Source: Proteus hauseri ATCC 700826
GTDB lineage: Bacteria; Pseudomonadota; Gammaproteobacteria; Enterobacterales; Enterobacteriaceae
Length of the DNA: 64,000 nt
Direction: 5' to 3'
Assembly (NCBI RefSeq): GCF_001654965.1
Contig: NZ_LXEV01000028.1
Location: 36,117 to 100,116, forward strand
The position numbers and the translations under genes were made by a program. Under the pieces are notes generated by a model, which had not been told where the DNA came from, searched no databases, and saw only the letters and a list, made by a program, of their open reading frames with translations. Positions 63,393-64,000 of the stretch are shown piece by piece; positions within the stretch are counted from its first letter, which is position 1; every line of letters begins with the position of its first letter.

Positions 63393-64000
63393 TGTTTATT
63401 CTTCACTTATTTTTGATTTTTAAATTACATATACCTGGTGTTTTATATCAAAAGTCTAAAAGAGACTTCCGATTTAGACAGTACTCTACTCTGAAAAAGA
63501 GAGCAAAGACATACTGGATACTTTACATTTGTTTCTTATGGTTTACACCTCCTAGATAGAAAGGAATTGCATATTTTTGTAACAAATTAAATTTTATTAT
63601 CATTTTAAGCATTAACAAGAAAGAACTATCAGCCGTCATCACAAGTTAGACTTGGATCATACTATATTGCCTTTCTATCCAGAAAATTTAACATTTTGAA
63701 AATAATTCAAATTATCTTAACTATGCATCGTCATTTAAGTATCTTCCCCTATAAATTAAATTTAAGATTTAAATTTAATTTATACTTAAACTGTTTGATT
63801 GCTATAGAATAAAGGAGATTTAACCATAATATTTGAAAATTTAATATATTAAGTCAGATAATACAAACTCAATAAAATTATTCAATAATTGATTATGCAA
63901 CATTTCATCAACCTATGTATTACGCTGAATTATTTTCAAACCGCACACTAAAAACCCTCTTTTCACCAGATAAATATTTCAATATTTTCAAAAAAACCAG
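63393..64000. other. Region upstream of lrhA to the window end
   Basis: No gene is seen in 608 bp. It contains AAGTCT-N5-AGACTT at 63452-63468 and a 13-bp AT-only inverted repeat at 63753-63781. It is probably the long lrhA leader/promoter region. Confidence 0.5.
63753..63781. repeat. AT-rich 13-bp perfect inverted repeat
   Basis: AAATTAAATTTAA, then GAT, then the exact reverse complement. It is low in complexity but perfectly symmetric, upstream of lrhA. Confidence 0.45.

Overview
The window looks like a chromosomal segment of Proteus, or a very close relative in the Morganellaceae. It is AT-rich. It carries a catalase matching, as far as I recall it, the well-studied 484-residue Proteus mirabilis enzyme (Met53, His54), a homologue of the Proteus PvuRts1I restriction enzyme, and an RcsD (called RsbA in Proteus swarming work). 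Its backbone follows the enterobacterial gene order rcsDBC - gyrA - ubiG - nrdAB - yfaE - menFDHBCE - nuoA-N - lrhA. From memory the catalase differs from the P. mirabilis protein at a number of positions, so another Proteus species is likely.

Layout: 1-5.4 kb holds a two-component pair (partial response regulator plus histidine kinase), an AzlCD amino-acid exporter with a divergent HTH-cupin regulator, a D-amino-acid aminotransferase and an HdeD-like membrane protein. 5.5-7.1 kb is a large unrecognised Ig-like, Cys-rich protein. 7.37-7.62 kb is a short transcription unit for a 24-codon peptide with a CRP box and strong terminator. 8-11.9 kb is a dmsABC anaerobic reductase operon behind a well-placed FNR site. 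12-16.3 kb is an AT-rich accessory stretch: a DUF924 protein, a candidate small RNA with GGA hairpins, a GhoT/OrtT-like membrane peptide, an unknown protein, a Rob-like regulator and a GNAT acetyltransferase. 16.3-17 kb is a tandem duplication of a tRNA-Ser/tRNA-Thr unit, each copy with its own promoter and terminator.

17.2-23.8 kb encodes the Rcs phosphorelay. 24-31.6 kb has gyrA, ubiG and the class Ia ribonucleotide reductase genes nrdAB-yfaE, with DnaA and NrdR-like boxes upstream. 31.7-35.7 kb has a small lipoprotein, tyrP with a perfect TyrR box, yfaZ and katA. 35.8-36.7 kb is a PvuRts1I-family modification-dependent nuclease gene inserted between katA and the menaquinone genes. 36.7-44.1 kb is menFDHBCE. 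44.3-46.6 kb is a two-gene set that fits a XaxAB/YaxAB-type binary alpha-pore-forming toxin. 46.7-61.7 kb is the complete nuo (complex I) operon, followed by lrhA.

Functionally, the core is respiration (complex I, menaquinone, DMSO-type reductase), DNA precursor supply and topology, and envelope/swarming control (Rcs, LrhA). The accessory cargo between core blocks is the interesting part: a modified-phage-DNA nuclease, a putative pore-forming toxin, an orphan toxin-like peptide and two candidate small transcripts.
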